Positions 1 through 12,265 of a stretch of 64,000 bases of DNA are shown here, piece by piece; the stretch's first letter is position 1, and every line of letters begins with the position of its first letter. The position numbers and the translations under genes were made by a program. Origin of the DNA: Sphaerosporella brunnea. Its lineage: Eukaryota > Ascomycota > Pezizomycetes > Pezizales > Pyronemataceae. Below the pieces are notes generated by a model, which saw only the letters and a program-made list of their open reading frames with translations, did no database searches and had not been told where the DNA came from. Where the stretch lies: positions 124,001 to 188,000 of the forward strand of contig VXIS01000035.1 of NCBI GenBank assembly GCA_008704415.1, given 5' to 3'.

Positions 1-640
1 AAAAGGCCCAACTTATTCCTAACCGAGAACCCGCCAAAAAGCCACTGAGTGCTGTGTCTTCCATAGCGTTCGAGCTGCCGGGGTTGCTGCAGCTGCGGCT
101 GCTGAAGGTTCGACGAAGACGAAGACTTTTTGTTGTTGTTGTCTCCCATCACCCGGGTGTTCGGTCTGGGGGCAGAGTAGGTGTGCGTGTGTGTGTAGGT
201 CACCATTGTGGCTTGTGGTTTGTGGTTTGTGGTTGGGAAGGGGGGAGATTGTGCAGTTTGTGGAGGTTTGGGGACTCGATTGTGATGCTTCGGTTCGGAC
301 GGGAGCAAGATGGGGGCGGGGAATAAATACCCCTCTTTGAGTTGAGTTGACGTCGAACTCTCCGAACACGGGTGCGGCCACGCACATGCATGACGATGAT
401 GAGTCGGTCATAGGCCCTCCAAGGCAATCCCAAGCCGGACTGTTGCTGCCTAGCGAGCTCATCCATCACCAGCATCACCAGATGTTCTGTGCTCAATCGC
501 CTGGCAAGTACATATGTACCAACAACAGCAACAACAACAACAACAACGACGACGAAGTGCTCAATTCTCACCGTTGTTGCTCGCCTCATGATCACCAAAG
601 CGAGGCAGACTCGACCGGTGAATTGAGTTTCTATTAGACG
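1..640. other. Low-complexity edge region, no supported gene
   Basis: No coding region can be defended here. The stretch holds GTT/CAA triplet runs (near 128-143 and 518-547) and CT/GA-rich tracts. The frames open on both strands encode only low-complexity Gln, Ser and Ala peptides. It may be the promoter or leader of a gene beyond the left edge. Confidence 0.4.
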
Positions 641-3600
641 ATTCCTATTTTGCGGGTTGGAGGGGTGAGAGTGAGTCAGTCAGCAGGGTTCACCTGCATG
701 GCGCAAGGCTGAAAACTCAGGGGTTCGCAATAGTAGCGGGTGATGAGCAGCGAGACCCCCCTGCGCGTGCACGTGGTCCACCCTGTCGCACAAGGGGCAC
801 GCGCGAGTGATAGTTGCTTCACCGATTGTCACCAACCTCCAGGCTCCAGCTGGCCAGCCTTGCCCACGCGCTTAATTAGATTGCAAGACTGACCCAACCC
901 AGGGGTTCCAATGACGTACCTACAGTGCGAGGACCAAAAAGTTTCTGTTTTTGGCAGGCAAGAGTTAAGTCCGTGGCATTGAAAATCAGGTGTTGTGGTG
1001 GGTAGAGCAAAAGCGTCACTTTTTGTATGGGGCGCATCGTACAAAATCCCATGTTTCCGAGCTCTGCCAGGTCATCAGAGTGCCCCGCCCTGACAATATT
1101 TGCGGGATGCTGTATCCTGAAAAGGCAAACCGCAAAAGATGTCAGGGCTCTGTTAGGCCTTCAGATTGCTCCCAGCTCCTGCGGTGGCGCCGAACCAGAG
1201 GACGACAACTATGTACTTTGGATGTAAAACGGCGGGTGGACGAACTTTTTGTCCAGAGATTGGTTAATCAAGGCTCAACAATAAAAATAAGGCTGGAGCC
1301 TAATCTTTTTGCCAGCACTTAGATTTAGAGTAGGGACTACTGTGCTTGTATGTATATACCTTCTCCTCGGCTCACAGAGTACCTATAGTACTCCTATACC
1401 GGCTTGCCAGTTCAGCAAAAAGTCCACTATAATAGAGCCCTTCAGTCAAGTCAAAAAGCCTAGCTAATTCATGCTCGTTTGCGCGGCTCTGATCATGAGT
1501 GTTTGCATCCATGTCCCCAGCGGTTCCGAGATCTCTAGATATGCGACGGGTGGTAAAAAGAAAGAAAGAAAGTCTGGAGCCTTCTCGGGTAAGCAAGTAT
1601 GGAGCCCCACTTTCATTTTTTTTTTTTTTTTTTTTTTTTCCCCAGCTAACTCAAAAGTCGGGATCCCTTTGCAAACGCGGGGGCGCGGCTCAAACTACTC
1701 TACTCTAATTGTTTCGACCCGGCCCAGCGGTTCCTACTGATCAGGCGGGAGGGATATCGGATAAGGCGCAACGGCTGCACCAGTAGTCAGCACTTACTTG
1801 TACTTAGAGACCGGAGATGCCCATTTTTTCCAGCCAAGTACGTTGAAGTAGGTAACACGCGCGGCGTTTGCGTCATCACCACCAACTAGCATCAAAAAAA
1901 GCCTACCTCGTGAGCCCTCCTCTCCCAAGATATGAACACGCGTCTCCATAGTATCGAGCAAGTGCGAGCGGGGCTTGGGGGGGCGCTCTCGCGCGGGATG
2001 TGGACACCCGCTGTGTATCCTTTGGCTTTTTTTTGCCAGAGGGCCTGATCAACAGACGGCTCGGATAGCGCAACAACCACATGGGGGGTCCATTCGCGGT
2101 AGGTAATTTATTTTAAGTTTATGCAGGGAATCATTAGGGTTTCAATTTACCGCATCTACATACTATGTTCTTACCTGGATAAGTACACGTTGGTTTTGGC
2201 TGGCTGGCTACTTTGTTTGACGGCCTACAGCTCCTACAGAGCTTTTTGCCTCCCAGCGGATTTGCCGCATGATGTGACCTCTCCTCTGCGATAACACATC
2301 AACATTGGGTGCTTCCACCGGGAAACCCAGGAATTGGTGCAGCCGGCATTTGCAGCTGCTACATACTTGGTTCTCCCCCCCCCCCCCCCAATTCGAATCA
2401 TGACTATATTATAGCACGGCAGATAATGACGCTCTTGCGCAGTGCTTCTCTTCAATTGCCTCACCGGAGCAGCATTTCACAATTATCTACGGACTGATGT
2501 ACGAGATTACACATGCACATGAAACGGGTGCCGCCTGCCTGCCGGCAAAGACTTGCCGACGGCTGCTTACGATAAGGGTTTAGACTCAGACTGTAGGGCT
2601 GCTGCATGACCCCCGCTCGCGCGCGCGCCTGTAACCTCAAGTCCGTCGATCGCGATGGCCGAAAACTTCGGTATATATAGATGCCCAACTACTAGACATC
2701 TGTGTGGGCTTTGGTTGGACAGAAATCGAGTTCCGCATAATTGGTCAAAAAACAAAAGAGATCGGGCCCGCAAGAGCCGCGCGCAGATTATATAGTACCG
2801 ACTTCCTGCTGCTATGGCTATATATCGATCGGTCGTTTGCATCATTCAGAAAAAGGCCAGTATACCTTGTATAGTACAGTTGTACATGTGGAGCTTTTTT
2901 CCAGGGCCTCGTCCGAGGCCGTTGTCCATCCTCGTCCGGAGAAATCGACTGCGCACAGTATCGAGGAGTCTCCCTTCACGGCATCGAGATGGATGGATGG
3001 ATGGCCAGAGCCGCAATGGCTACGTGGCACCACTGCAGGTGGATGCGGTTCGGCTTTGGCGCGTCTTGGGATACTGCATTTTGAAGTCATGTCATCCCTA
3101 GACTGCATAAAGCATGCGAGTGATGAGCAGCGCAGCTAGAGCTACAGAGCTGGCGCTTTCAAATGAATGCTCGACTCCTCCTCTCGAGGGATGTTCCTGG
3201 TTGTGCTATGAATCGAGTACGTACGAAGTTCAGCCCCGGGATCTATCGAATGGAAGTGCCGAGAGATGTAAGCTGGCGATAGCTGCGTGGTCAGAAATTT
3301 TCAAGCTCACCGGGCATCGAGTGCTACATTGTGGATCAGGAGTTTCCGGCGCGGAATCACTAATTATCACTCGACTCTTGGGGGGTTTGTGTGAATCATA
3401 ATGGCTATGGCTTTCGATCCATTGAAGAGAGAGGGCTAGCTTTCTTTACTGCGACATAACCTGGAATAATAAAATCTGCACTCTCTGTATCATCCTGCAG
3501 TTCCCGGGTTCAGAAGCGGCAGCACACTCAAGCATTCGCTTTTCGGCCCGCACACGTGCGTGGCTTACACAGAAGCACCCCAGAAAATCAGCTCCGTTAC

Positions 3601-6600
3601 AACACTGATTTATTCTTCACAACTGTTGCATTGAAGCCTGAGAACTAGAAACGGCAGCCTATACGCCCTCATCCACTGAGATGACGACACGACCGGACTG
3701 GACGAATTTTAGTCGATGCCGGTACCCATTGATAATGAGCATCACAATTCGAAGTCCCCGACTTGGAAGACCGTCGTCATCGTCGTCGTTGCTTTTGGCG
3801 CCGGAAGGACGTACTCCGGTGGCTCGACCTTGCCGAATACTTCCCGAGATGGTCGTTGGGCCGTAGATCCGTAATTCGCCTATGCTCCTTCTACCTGGGT
3901 TAGATCTACCTAGTCCGTGCGTCCCGGGGCGTTAGTGGCAGATCGCTCGGATAGCGAATTGTGTGCCCTACAGAGGCTTCTATGTAGATCGAAGGAATCT
4001 TCACAAGATAGGCGATCGTAGGAGGCGGCAGTTCTTAGTTGAAGATTTTTTCGTCTCCAAAGAGTGTATCGACGATTACGTACGTACTCTTGCAATTTGC
4101 TAGGAAGCCACATAGTTAGTCCCCCGCCCCCCCCCCTTCCACAATAGTAATTGACCCAAGATACGCAGCTTAAAGCTACCGCATTCATCGCAAGTGTCTA
4201 CACGTACTTATCAGCTCGTTCAAGCGCTCCTATGCCGGCGCCAAATTCTTTGACCACCCTAACTCAGGAATCAGGACATACCGGCATCTGAATCACCCGC
4301 GTACCCTCGAATCTGTATGCAGGCATACGCGCGCATGAGACATTATGCTGCATGCATGGCTGTCGATCCTCGATATTTTGTCTCGCCGTAGCTTTTTTTG
4401 TCTCGCGATAATCTTTCCAGCTATTATAACGTTCCGCTATGCGTAATCAAACTACCTTCGTGTTGGACCGGACCGAAGATCAGCCCGAAACCCCGTGACG
4501 GATAAGTGTGAAGTCAGTTGCAGTCTGCAGCCTTGCATCGTCCGTTTGTACCTCCTGGCAGGATAGAAGCATCCTAGGGAAGACCGTCGTATGCATGCGG
4601 ATTTCTCAGGAGCGATATTTCGGCCAACGACGTTTGCCGCTCCTCCACCGACGGATCTGCATTGCCTTTCTAACGGTCTTCTGGAACGGCAAGGCGAGTT
4701 GGGGCTAGAGTGCCTAAGTTTGGACGTCTCGATACTTCGCAACTGCGGACCATCAGAACGTGGAGTCTCTCGAGCTCTTGAGTCCATGAGGAGCAAGACA
4801 GGCTGGAACGCTTAGAGTGGCGGCCCGTCAACCACACAATTTTTTCTTCCCCCGAAGCAGGATGGTATGTTTGTTAGGTCGCTGTTCCTTGACTTTAATG
4901 CACTGGTATGTATTCCCTCACTGGCAGCGACACGCGGCTCAATCAAGACTACCTGTAGGGTCCTAGATCATGACTGTCGGGTTATGTCGAATGAATCAAA
5001 AGAACCTGCCGATTTGACGGAGCAACCAGATCGATCCCAAAGATAAACTGGAACTTCCATTCGACTATCTTTATCCAGTAGCTTGAGACTTCCACGAACA
5101 ACAATTCCCAGGCATTCCTCTTCCTAGCAAGGCAAAATTCCCCGTCCAGAGGCCATATTGTGGGTGGCTAGCAGCATACTGCTCGTATTCAGAGGTGGCT
5201 GGTGGCCACGGTAAGTACACAAAGGCATAGCGGGATGCATGTGGGATCGGCGGCGAGTTCACCGATGGCCTTGTGCTTCTGGCTTGATGACTGGATCTAC
5301 CGGCCAAGTCCCCGACCCTCTGCTAGAGCAAGTTTATGACTGAGATAGCTGCTTGCTTGCGAGTGTGAACTATCCTTGCGGGGCTGTGGGGTACTGTCCG
5401 GGTTGCCGATATTCTCGCTTTCCCTCAGATGTGATATGTCGAGACACCGGAGTCCAAGCATGATGTCGTGGTGTGAGCCTCACCCAATGGGAAGTCTTCA
5501 GGCAGAGAACGACTGCTCACTCCCAAACGAGTGATAATTGAAGGAGGCCCCTCTGCTCCAGCAAAAGCGGTAATGTCTGCCTGTTACGAAGGGACTGAGT
5601 TCTGAGAGCTCAGATTCAGCATCTAAATGACGGAGGAATTGCATATACGGCCTTCCATTGTTAACGCGCACAGCCGGTTCGACCTGAACCGCCGGCAAGC
5701 AGCTGAGTATTGCAGTGATTGCAAGATTGTGTGTGTATGTTTATCTTGCCGCATATCCAAAGTAAGCCTTCCAGCTCCCACGGCACTTTCATGGAGAAAC
5801 CGATTCCTCTCCAATGTCTGATTCTGAGGGTTATTGCAGTATGCTGGTCAAGGATTGTAGCAGCCTCTTCACTGCATCCCGACTTGCGTTATGGACCGGT
5901 GAGAATGACACTGTTCTCGTCGAGCATTCAACAGAAACGCCTTTGTCCCTCGACTACCCCCGATTTTTTGTTGGGATCGATCGGAAACATGTACGTCGGG
6001 GTTCTCGCCGTTTTGAGCGAACTTCTTAATTCCGCTGCGCTCACATTGCCGGTCCGTGGTTTTGCGGTTGCTATAGTTATATCAATCATCTTTTCGCCCT
6101 AGACATGCAAGCCGAGCTTTCACTCCGTGCGCCACCGTTGGCTTGCCGTTTGGTGTTACACCGCAGTTGCCGTCGACCGGTGCATTGCATAACAGGTCCG
6201 AGGAGTTACACGCGCGGCGATCTACTCGTACGGACGCTGCACGACACGCGAGCGGTTGATTTAGCATTGCTGTCTGGGTACTGTGATGTGCTGGGCTTAC
6301 AGACCATTGCCCACAAATTGTCTCAATGATGGCACCAAATTCTAGCCCGAAGCCGTTCATCGTCCCATTTTCCTGTCATAGGAAGGTAAGACACGATATT
6401 CCTCTTCCGCTTGATATCACTTCCCGCGTGAAAGGGTGCTTAGAGATCTCAGTTGGACCCCCTCGTGGTACATGGGTTGATCTCCTTTGTTGATGCTTCA
6501 ACAGGTTTCCGCTCGGCTGATGGACACTGGTCCCAGACTAGAAATTGATGCAAGCCAATGATCGTGGGGACTCACCCGGAAAATCTTCTGTGAGGCATCG

Positions 6601-9561
6601 TGGACACCCACGCGGGGGGCACCAAGATAGAGCACGGAAGTTCCGTCATCTACACAATGGCAATGCAACCCCGCTTTGCGTATCCGCTCTTCTATGGCCG
6701 GCCAGTCGGATTGTCGTAATAGGGATGCGCCAGTAGTGAAACGCGGCACTATCAGTTATTCTGAGGTGATTTAGAGACATCGCGACAGAATGTTCTCATG
6801 TCGTTCCGATATCTAACCAGCCTGGGCAGCGAGGAACCTGATTCAGTGATATTGGAAGATCTAGATTGATGGGTTATCAACATCTTAATACTGGATGATA
6901 TGACCGACCAAGATCTCGTCCCGAGAGCAGCGTCGGCATCTCTCGCGCCGCTTGAGACAGTTTAAATTTAGGGCGCACAATTGCTCCGGTCGCTTTCGAC
7001 ATCCCCATTCTGGAGCTGTGCTACTCTGCTAGGGGCATTAAGACCGCAGTCACAAAGCCGGTGTTATGTTGGTGATGCCGAAGCGCTCGGGAATGCGCGT
7101 ACCGTCGCTAAGAACAACTCAATCGATCTACGAGGAGCCGAGGACACGCCTTCAGCCAATCTCATTTTTTCGCGGCAGCTGCTCAACGGGGGTTGCCGGT
7201 GGCTTCTGAGTGGCTGTGCGAAGGACACATGCAACCTTCCCGAGGAACGAGATGCCGATTCGCTAAATTTTAAGATGACGTCCAATCCGATAGGCATTTG
7301 ACTCGTGGCTCCGAATTTTGGTGGAGCCGCCCTCATCCTAATCCTTTCATGGCGCACGGTTCCCACGGCTCAGCGCAAGCAGGAAGGCAATTGGACGGGA
7401 GAAACAACAAAGAAAAACAACTCGATATGAATCGGGACCTTGCATGTCGTGTAGGCACCGAGAAAGACCCCAGATTCCCGGTTCAGGACAGGCTTGTTTT
7501 TGTTCCAAGCCATAATGGCTCCACGCTCGATCTCCGTCTGCCGGCCTAGCACCACCGTGTTTGCGGGCGGTCTGAAGCCTCCGGCAAATAAGTCACCTCA
7601 TATGATGAACTGTGGGTGTGTCTTTAAGTGCTCGTCATCGTCGCTGCTGTCTAGTTTCTCCCTTTCCTCACGCCAAACCTCGCATCCCTCCCGGAGAACG
7701 CTGGCGAATATTTACAACGCGAGTTCAGAACCCGATCAGGTAAGTTGGCCGCTAAAAGCTTACCATCCCCACTTTCATGGCGGGCTTGGTGTCGATTGCC
7801 GGACTCGTGTCCTCGGTAGCTAACACTCTACCTCGTCGAAGCCTATCAAATAAAGCTGAAACTCGACCGAACGAGGATCCTGAGGGGTCCACCTTACTGA
7901 CACTCCTACTCACCGTTTCTCTTCCAGGGTCCACTTCCTGTTGCGGTATCGACGGCAATTGAGGAAAAATAGGCTTAGTGTCCGCCAACAGATCTGGTTG
8001 AGTGATCTGGTGAGTTGCGCCGAATCTTTCTTGGGATTGCTTCCAGAAAAACGCATGCTTCTATGTGTATAAAAAGCATACCCGCTGATGAGCCCATCAA
8101 CAGATATTAAATACCTTTGAACGGCACAACTCTTGTTGCGCTTTCGCTCACCGCTATTTTCGCAGCGGACGAATATCATATACCAGACACCTCGACATTA
8201 AGCTCCTACCGGTTCTCAAATCCAACGTGCTATATTATCCCGACGCCGGCACAACAGGACCCCGCTGGTTGAGAGGGTGTGTCGAAAGGTTGGCTTAATC
8301 TCTGATCTCACTCTTTTTTTTTGGTGCTCTCGTTCAGTTTGAATCAATTCCATATCTCCTATTCCACTTGCTTTGTTTATCTGCCGCGGTTGGCTTGACA
8401 TCGTGGTTGGATGTACGAGAGGGGTTATCTATCAGGTTTATCAGAGGTCACACAGCCGGACGTCATAGAAACTCGCTTCTAGAAATTCTAATATACAGCA
8501 ATTTATATTTACGCATACCGACGCAACCATGGTCGACAAAGCATATGATGTGGTGGGCTCATCTTTTCTCTGGTTTTCATTCGGTTCTGCAGTATGTAGG
8601 TTAACGAAACTGTCTGGTTTTACCGGATCTTCGGTACTATCCCAGTATTCAGGGGTTCCTATTTCCACGAGGTTTCTCCTATATTACTTACGCGCGACGG
8701 GCCGGTAAACTTCTTGTCGGGTGCTTTGCAGCCCACCATCTGATTTCTTCACGCTACGCCGTATGCATTGTACGGCAATGCGCGAGGGAGCCAATGGTGG
8801 AGACACTTCGAAACATCCTAGAGGGGATCTAATCCAAACACAGTGGATTAAGTATATGGACGGTCCTCGGTAATCTGTCGAAATGGAGCTGCCTTGCATT
8901 CTTTTGCCGCTGGTTTGTACGGTTTGCGGGAGATTCCATCACACCCTCAACATGAATGAACAACAGCGTCAACCCGCCTGGATTATCGCAAGACAAGGAG
9001 GTTCCAGAGACCTATCTCCGATACTGCCTACATAAAGGTCGTGGATTGTCGATCCTGTACAAAACCCCGCTGGAAAGAAAATCCATTTCCGGACCGGGTT
9101 TTTGTTATAGACGGGTATTTCTTGGCATAATCACAGTCAATCTAACCGTTCGCACACCCGCTTGATACCCAGGGAAGAGGAGACGAGCGAGCCTTGATAC
9201 CCATTGTTCTATTGCTCTGATTATAGCGTGGGCCGCTTTAATTTTGGAGCATTTCAGCTGTTGCTTTTGAACCTTGTATTATAAACTGATAATTAGAGTT
9301 CAATTTGCTGATTTGTACCTGCAACTTTAGCTCTAGGCTCATGTACTAGGCGAAATTCAGCACAACTTCGTAGACGGCGAATTCGGGCGTAGCAGCGCAG
9401 AACCTTCATCAGCAGCGGAGAAATAGGAGCAGTGCCCACGCGTCTGAACACAGTAGCAACGACGACACTTAAAAGCCGCGGCAGAAGAAGACAGCAAAGC
9501 CCTCGAATCTCAATCGCGGGAACGGATTAACATCCAAAACATCACTAAGGACGAAAGCAGC
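641..9561. other. Gene-poor 8.9-kb region without recognisable genes
   Basis: All six frames are broken by stops every few tens of codons. The open frames (62-130 aa) overlap on both strands and match no family I recognise. Long homopolymers sit at 1617-1640 (T) and 2376-2390 (C). I see no long terminal repeats, reverse-transcriptase motifs, tRNA or rRNA. Around 7500-7980 there is a possible splice donor and a short hydrophobic open frame starting MAGLVSIAGLV, but nothing downstream continues it. The base composition looks mixed rather than extremely AT-rich, so classic heavy RIP is not obvious. Confidence 0.5.
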
Positions 9562-10306
9562 ATGAGTTCCGAAAGAAGAACGTATTCCCTCGAGGTGGCA
9601 GTGCAGCCGCCGTCTGTGGCTAACCCAGGCATGTTTCACATCCAACCTACAAGATTAGTTGAGACATGCTAATATTTGGCCGCGCCGCCGCTTTAGGCAC
9701 GCCATTCTACCCACCCCTCGTCGCCCGAGTGCACATATATGATTCGAACGGAGTCGAGATCACCGGAGAAGACGAATTGAGCGGATTATTTGCTCAGGCC
9801 ACACTTTACCGAGAAAGCGGCTCTCCGCCGCCCCTGGCGCCCCCAGACATGTACCTTCTGTCTGGTCGCTTGTCCGCATCATTGGACTTACTGAACGAGC
9901 CTGGCGTGCCACCCGTCTCGGGGAGCTCGTGGAGCGAGCAAAAAGGAAGCTACGTCATGTTTCCGGACCTCATAATCAACCGGGCCGGAAGGTACAGGCT
10001 AGGGGTGAGTCTTTTCAAAGTCGAGGGTGGGGCGCCATTGCGGTCTCCTTCCAGTGCTATCAATGGTGGAGCTGGGGGTGGCACGACGTTGGAGGAGGCA
10101 AAAACAAACGTGATAATCGTCCAGGAAGGAGGTGCAAGAGCTGAACAGATTGGTAAACACGCGGCTTCCAAACTGATAAAGGGGGGGGGGAGGGGTTGTC
10201 ATCCCTGCTGACTTTAGTATCCCGGATAGATCTCGCGACGGAAGAGCTTCTGGAGCACCTGCGAAGTCGAGGTGCAATTGTTCCATCTCCCCCTTCCCGA
10301 TGTTAA
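9562..10306 (+). CDS. Short velvet-domain protein (VelB/VosA/VelC-type regulator)
   Basis: Exons 9562-9628, 9697-10152 and 10218-10306 give 203 aa. Intron 1 is a GC-AG intron (GCATGT donor, TGCTAAT branch, TTTAG acceptor). Splicing it restores ANPGTPFYPPLVARV across the junction. Intron 2 has a GTAAAC donor, TGCTGAC branch and TTTAG acceptor, and gives a C-terminus ending LRSRGAIVPSPPSRC. Velvet hallmarks are the opening YSLEV..QP (residues 8-15), a PPLV strand, then LSGRLSASLDLL, a YVMFPDLIINRAGRYRLGVSLF block (about residues 119-140) and a late EELLEHLRSRG helix. Velvet proteins are NF-kappaB-like DNA-binding regulators of development and secondary metabolism that act in the nucleus as homo- or heterodimers. 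The N-terminal half of the domain is unusual: the usual RxCGxGxKDRRPxDPPP segment is replaced by a shorter sequence. Family is fairly sure; the subfamily is not. Confidence 0.8.
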
Positions 10307-10912
10307 TCGTGGGTTTCTCGTATAATAATTCCGGATGGGGACAGGTTTTTCACCTGCTGGATTGGGCTAACAAAATTCTATTTCCTTTGTTCTTTTTTCC
10401 CCTTTTTTGCTTTTTGTTTATGGTGTGATGACGCTTTCTGTGGTTTTTGGTTTTTGGTTTTTTTTTTTCCGAGTTGTTATGACTCCTAGTCACTGTGTAA
10501 CTCGCGACATTCATTTCGATTACTAAGCAACCCCTGAAGCCTGAAAATACACACGTTCCTGTAGCACCCAAACAAACCCAAATCGCGACTCCACATCCGA
10601 CTTTTTGTGGTATGAAATGCCGGATCTTCAAGTTTAGAGGGCTCCATAGATGCTGTCTTTTATCCTAAGTTTCATTGCGAGCTCAACTTTATTGAGCGGT
10701 ATTGGTGTGCAGCCAAGTACTCCGCACGCGAATAGTCTTCTAAAGGATTGAGAAACGTTCTTCCCGCTGCTTTGGACTCTGTAGCCACCGTTCTCATCGA
10801 CCGCTACTACAATCACTGTGTACGGGAGATGGTTTCGACTATGGTCCAAAGGAGTTCACACAGCGGGTTTACAAGGCACATCGTCAAGTTGCAGATAAAG
10901 CAAACGGTCAAT

Positions 10913-11597
10913 GTCTTATATACCACCCCAAAAGCCTGCGAAAAGAGCAGGATACCACCAACTTTTCGGGTTGTCCAGGATCCAGAATACCACAACACCG
11001 CGTGAGAGTACATGACCAACAACCGCTCGTCTAGCTACACATGAGGGCGAGTACAACTACGGGCATTACTCCCGTCCGTCCCCCCACAGATTCCGCATCG
11101 CCGAGGCGCGCGGGCGGTCCGGCACGCTATCTTCGCCCGCTTATTCCGTTGTCTGTGCGCTTCGTCCTTGCGCACACGCTTTTTTCTTGAGCGCTCCACG
11201 GGGGCACTTTAGTCAGCGGTGGCCCAAGGGAGGATCACTGAAGATCCGGACTCGGTAAATCCGTATCAGAATCGCTGTCAGAAACTGCATTTGCCGCGGC
11301 ATCGGCTCCCTGAGACATCCTCGCGGACGTATCGGGTCGCGGGGGGTAGTAGCAGGCCGCGAGGTGTAGCGGTCGCGGGGTAGTAGATAACGGGACGGTG
11401 GTGGCTCGGAACTGTTGCGGCTGGGTGCGGTCGTGTGAGGTGCGGTGGGATGGAGAGCGGTGTAGAAGTTTCACGCCTAGACGAGAAGTTGTTGGTCATG
11501 TACTCTCACGCGGGTGCTGTGGTATCCTGGACAAACCAAAAGGTTAGTGGTGGTATCCTGCTCTTTTTGCAGGTTTTTGGGTGGTATGTAAGGCTGG
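10913..11597. mobile_element. 0.69-kb non-autonomous DNA element with ~120-bp terminal inverted repeats
   Basis: The left arm (about 10913-11033) and right arm (about 11477-11597) are imperfect reverse complements of each other. Each carries the same landmarks in mirror order: TATACCACCC at the outer end, AGAGCAGGATACCACCA, TTGTCCAGGAT, then GCGTGAGAGTACATGACCAA at the inner end. The differences are small indels and point changes. The 440-bp core has no complete gene. On the minus strand it holds a short ATG-initiated frame (about 11235-11318) rich in Ser and Asp that ends SDSDSDTDLPSPDLQ, which could be a remnant of a transposase N-terminus. This is typical of an internally deleted TIR transposon. 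No clear target-site duplication was found. Confidence 0.65.
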
Positions 11598-12076
11598 CTG
11601 TGGTGGGGAAAAAAAAACAAAAAAAAAAAAAAAAAAAAGTAGAAGGGCGAAGGAGAATCACTGACGATCACTCGTTATGCCGACTGGGCGAAATAATACC
11701 CAAAAAGAGTATAGTTGTACTACCTTTCCACACGACATGCTCCCATAGAATTTTCCACGCCCCGCCAACATTTTTTTTATTATTTTCTCTTTTTTCAGAT
11801 CCGTTTTGACGTGTCACCAACCACGGATGCTTCTAGATCTCCCCTGATGCAGCCGCAGCAGTACGCGTGTGCGAGGGCTATTATTAGCATTGTTTTTTTT
11901 TTTTGCAAAATACACTACCAAAAGTGGGGGATGAGGAATACAGAGAGCGCCAAGAGTTAGAATTCTGGCCGCACAGACCACCAATCTGCTTTTAGGTAGT
12001 TATCAATTTACGTCGCTTTTTTGTTGCGTCAGCCAATCATATCAGGATTCAATAGACGTCCAGCTGTCCAAAAATA

Positions 12077-12265
12077 CCGCCTTGTAGAAAAGGGGAGGGG
12101 GGGGTAATGGAAACGTCATGTTTTATTGTGGTTTTTATCCTGCAAACGTTTACGCCGTGTCTGCCAACGGTTCAAAAACGCCACAGGGACGTCTGCAGAA
12201 TAGAAACTGCAATCAAACATGACATAAACGTTTCCATTACCCCCCTCCCCCCTTTTCTACAAGGG
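12077..12265. mobile_element. Palindromic MITE (about 189 bp) with possible TA target duplication
   Basis: The sequence is almost a perfect fold-back. The left end CCTTGTAGAAAAGGGGAGGG is mirrored at the right as CCCTCCCCCCTTTTCTACAA. The arms continue inward through GGTAATGGAAACGT and CATGTTT; one arm has an extra TTATGT. The central loop near 12150-12190 is short. A TA lies just outside each end (12075-12076 and 12266-12267), as expected for a Tc1/mariner-derived MITE. There is no coding capacity. Confidence 0.7.

Noticed and set aside
19..462. 147-codon minus-strand frame at the left edge
   Set aside because: Low-complexity Gln/Ser/Ala sequence over CAA/CAG-type repeats, with an overlapping frame on the other strand and no domain.
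7777..7962. Possible start of a STAND/NACHT-type N-terminal domain (MAGLVSIAGLVSSVANTL)
   Set aside because: Only about 20 residues look suggestive; the rest of the frame and the downstream sequence do not continue any such domain.
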